A DNA stretch of 7,562 nucleotides from Bacillota bacterium. GTDB lineage: Bacteria > Bacillota > UBA4882 > UBA10575. How positions within the stretch are numbered: position 1 is the stretch's first letter; each line of letters begins with the position of its first letter. Below the pieces are notes generated by a model, which made no database searches, was not told the DNA's origin, and saw nothing but the letters and a program-made list of their open reading frames with translations. Positions 6,421 to 7,562 of this stretch are shown piece by piece. The position numbers and the translations under genes were made by a program. The stretch spans positions 1 to 7,562 of the forward strand of contig JAAZDX010000248.1 in assembly GCA_012512605.1 (NCBI GenBank), in the 5' to 3' direction.

Positions 6421-6443
6421 AGAATCCTCCGGGATTCTTTTTT
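6421..6443 (+). terminator. Rho-independent terminator after mreB
   Basis: AGAATCC (6421-6427) pairs with GGATTCT (6432-6438) around a 4-nt TCCG loop, and T's run from 6438 to 6443. It lies 27 nt after the mreB stop and closes the upstream operon. Confidence 0.88.
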
Positions 6444-6467
6444 CTTCTCCTTGGTAGATAAGAGGAT

Positions 6468-6497
6468 TTTACGATTTTATGGTGAATAATTTATGGT
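6468..6497 (+). promoter_or_regulatory. Possible weak promoter for DUF881-sbp
   Basis: A promoter is expected between the mreB terminator and the next gene. The best pair I see is TTTACG (6468-6473) and TATGGT (6492-6497) with 18 nt spacing, each only 4/6 to the sigma-A consensus. The region is clearly more AT-rich than the flanking genes. Confidence 0.25.
6476..6497 (+). repeat. Short tandem direct repeat upstream of the DUF881 gene
   Basis: The octamer TTTATGGT occurs at 6476-6483 and again at 6490-6497, a 14-bp period; the six bases after each copy are GAATAA and AAAGTA. It overlaps the possible -10 region, so it could be a regulator site. It could also be chance in AT-rich DNA. Confidence 0.4.
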
Positions 6498-6511
6498 AAA
6501 GTAATTTTGAT

Positions 6512-6517
6512 AGAAGG
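6512..6517 (+). promoter_or_regulatory. Ribosome binding site that sets the DUF881 start
   Basis: AGAAGG lies 3 nt before ATG 6521 and 9 nt before the in-frame ATG 6527. The latter spacing is acceptable and the former too short, so 6527 is preferred. Confidence 0.6.
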
Positions 6518-6526
6518 CGAATGCTG

Positions 6527-7306
6527 ATGTCTAAGCATAGCTGGAAAACCGGTGTCGGCCTGGCTTCCATGTTGTTGGGGATGCTCTTGGTTTTTCAATT
6601 CCGGACGGAAACCAATGTTAAAACTTATCTTCCGCAGTTTACAACTGCGAGCGAACTGGGGATCAAATGGAACCGGATACAGACCGACCTGAACAAGAAG
6701 GAACAAGAGTTAAGGCAGCTCCGTCAACAACTGCAAGAATACAACCGGGACGAGGAGCTGAAAAGCCTGCGCATGGCGGCTGGCGTGACGCCGCTGCGGG
6801 GTCCGGGGGTGGAGCTTGCCCTCACCGATGTGGAGCGCCCCCTCAAGAGTTATGAGGATCCCAACTTGTTTATTGTCCACTATGCCCAATTGGAGTTGTT
6901 GGTTAACGAGTTGTGGGCCGCTGGGGCCGAAGCGATCGCCGTGAACGGGGAACGGTTGGTAGCCCAGACTGGTTTCAGTTGCGCGGGGACGACAATCCTG
7001 GTGGGAACCCGTAAACTGGCCCCACCCTATATTATTCGGGCGATTGGCGATGCGGTCACCCTGAAAGCGGCGCTGACGATCCCCGGGGGCTCTATAGATT
7101 CGCAGATCCTTCCCTTTGAATTAGGGTTTAAGATTGAAATAAAAGACAGCCTCTACCTTCCGCCGTATAAAGGTAGCTCGGTCTTTAATTATGCCGAGAT
7201 TGTGCCGGAGGAAACGGAAGAAACCGTTCCCGCCGGAGAAGAAGAGCTGGAAACGGCCGATGCGGTGGAAAACTGGGAAGGAGCGGGCGATGGGGAGGTC
7301 CTGTAG
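6527..7306 (+). CDS. DUF881 family membrane-anchored protein (YlxW/YlxX-like)
   Basis: Belongs to the DUF881 family, found beside division and cell-wall genes in Gram-positives (ylxW/ylxX before sbp and ftsA in B. subtilis). Its biochemical role is not established. The product is 259 aa from ATG 6527. A short basic N-terminus precedes one membrane segment (about 8-24), then a coiled coil (about 44-78, rich in Q, E, L and R). The DUF881 core follows: GPGVELALTD (92-101), the hallmark VNELWAAGAEAIAVNGER within 117-143, and CAGTTILVG with a PPYIIRAIGD block (about 152-175). The topology suggests most of the protein is outside the membrane. Oddity: the last 33 residues (227-259) form a strongly acidic tail with 13 Asp/Glu and no Lys/Arg. 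Its TAG stop directly abuts the ATG of sbp, so the two are co-translated. Starting at ATG 6521 would add only two residues. Confidence 0.88.
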   Translation: MSKHSWKTGVGLASMLLGMLLVFQFRTETNVKTYLPQFTTASELGIKWNRIQTDLNKKEQELRQLRQQLQEYNRDEELKSLRMAAGVTPLRGPGVELALTDVERPLKSYEDPNLFIVHYAQLELLVNELWAAGAEAIAVNGERLVAQTGFSCAGTTILVGTRKLAPPYIIRAIGDAVTLKAALTIPGGSIDSQILPFELGFKIEIKDSLYLPPYKGSSVFNYAEIVPEETEETVPAGEEELETADAVENWEGAGDGEVL

Positions 7307-7562
7307 ATGTTACTGCTCCCACTGATCGGAATTGCCCTTGGGGTAGGGATCGGGCTCCTTTTGCCCTGGGAGATCCCGTTGGTCTACAAAAGTTACACTG
7401 CTTTGGCCATTCTGGCCACCGTCGATGCGATTTTCGGCGGGATGCGGGCTGAGCTGGAAGGGAATTTTATCTTTTCCAAGTTCATCGTCAGTTTCTTCGC
7501 CAATGCCCTTCTGGCCGTAGCGCTTGCTTATTTCGGTTATAGGATCGGGATCGATATTTATC
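7307..7562 (+). CDS. sbp: Small basic protein Sbp (DUF1290), 3' end outside window
   Basis: Small integral membrane protein of the Sbp/DUF1290 family, encoded just upstream of ftsA-ftsZ in B. subtilis; function poorly known. The 85 complete codons seen (family length about 110-120) show the conserved layout: a first membrane segment at about 3-20 (IGIALGVGIGLLLP), then IPLVYKSYTALAILATVDAIFGG at about 23-45, RAELEG, a further hydrophobic segment at about 57-72 and the GIDIY motif at the window edge. The ATG follows the TAG of the DUF881 gene with no gap, and RBS GGGGAGG (7292-7298) is 8 nt upstream. This fragment carries no stop because the window ends. Confidence 0.92.
   Translation, partial: MLLLPLIGIALGVGIGLLLPWEIPLVYKSYTALAILATVDAIFGGMRAELEGNFIFSKFIVSFFANALLAVALAYFGYRIGIDIY

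Noticed and set aside
1..7562. CRISPR arrays, insertion sequences, tRNA or rRNA genes
   Set aside because: No repeated spacer pattern, transposase motif, terminal inverted repeats or RNA-gene signature was seen on either strand.

Overview
The window looks like chromosome of an endospore-forming Firmicute (Clostridia- or Limnochordia-like, moderately GC-rich). This is inferred from the forespore sigma factor SigG, the sporulation signalling protein SpoIIR, an MreB-type actin and the DUF881/Sbp pair; no RNA gene fixes the lineage. All genes are on the + strand and nearly all of the window is coding. I see no mobile element, CRISPR array or RNA gene. TGA is an ordinary stop here: sigG, the 151-aa gene and rluB all end in TGA.

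Layout: (1) 1-365, C-terminal third of a dTDP-glucose 4,6-dehydratase (rfbB), closed by a terminator whose stem includes the stop codon. (2) 426-1954, a sporulation unit: a sigma-F/sigma-G-type promoter, sigG, then spoIIR four bases later, closed by another stop-overlapping terminator. (3) 1991-6443, a probable five-gene operon with a vegetative-type promoter: PhoP-like response regulator, PhoR-like PAS histidine kinase, RluB-type pseudouridine synthase, an unrecognised 151-aa protein and MreB, ending in a terminator. (4) 6444-7562, an AT-rich intergenic stretch with a short direct repeat, then a DUF881 membrane protein and the start of sbp (small basic protein), which runs off the window.

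How the genes work together: sigG and spoIIR are both forespore genes. SpoIIR is exported to trigger pro-sigma-E processing in the mother cell, and sigma-G later drives late forespore transcription. Sharing one promoter should couple the two events more tightly than in Bacillus subtilis. The phoP-phoR pair looks like a phosphate-type two-component system. mreB, DUF881 and sbp belong to cell-shape and division gene neighbourhoods.

The most notable anomaly is an in-frame TGA at codon 38 of rluB (4217-4219), in the linker after the S4 RNA-binding domain. The reading frame and family similarity continue unbroken on the other side. A GC-rich hairpin lies just downstream. A nonsense mutation or a sequence error is the simplest explanation; recoding is possible but weakly supported.
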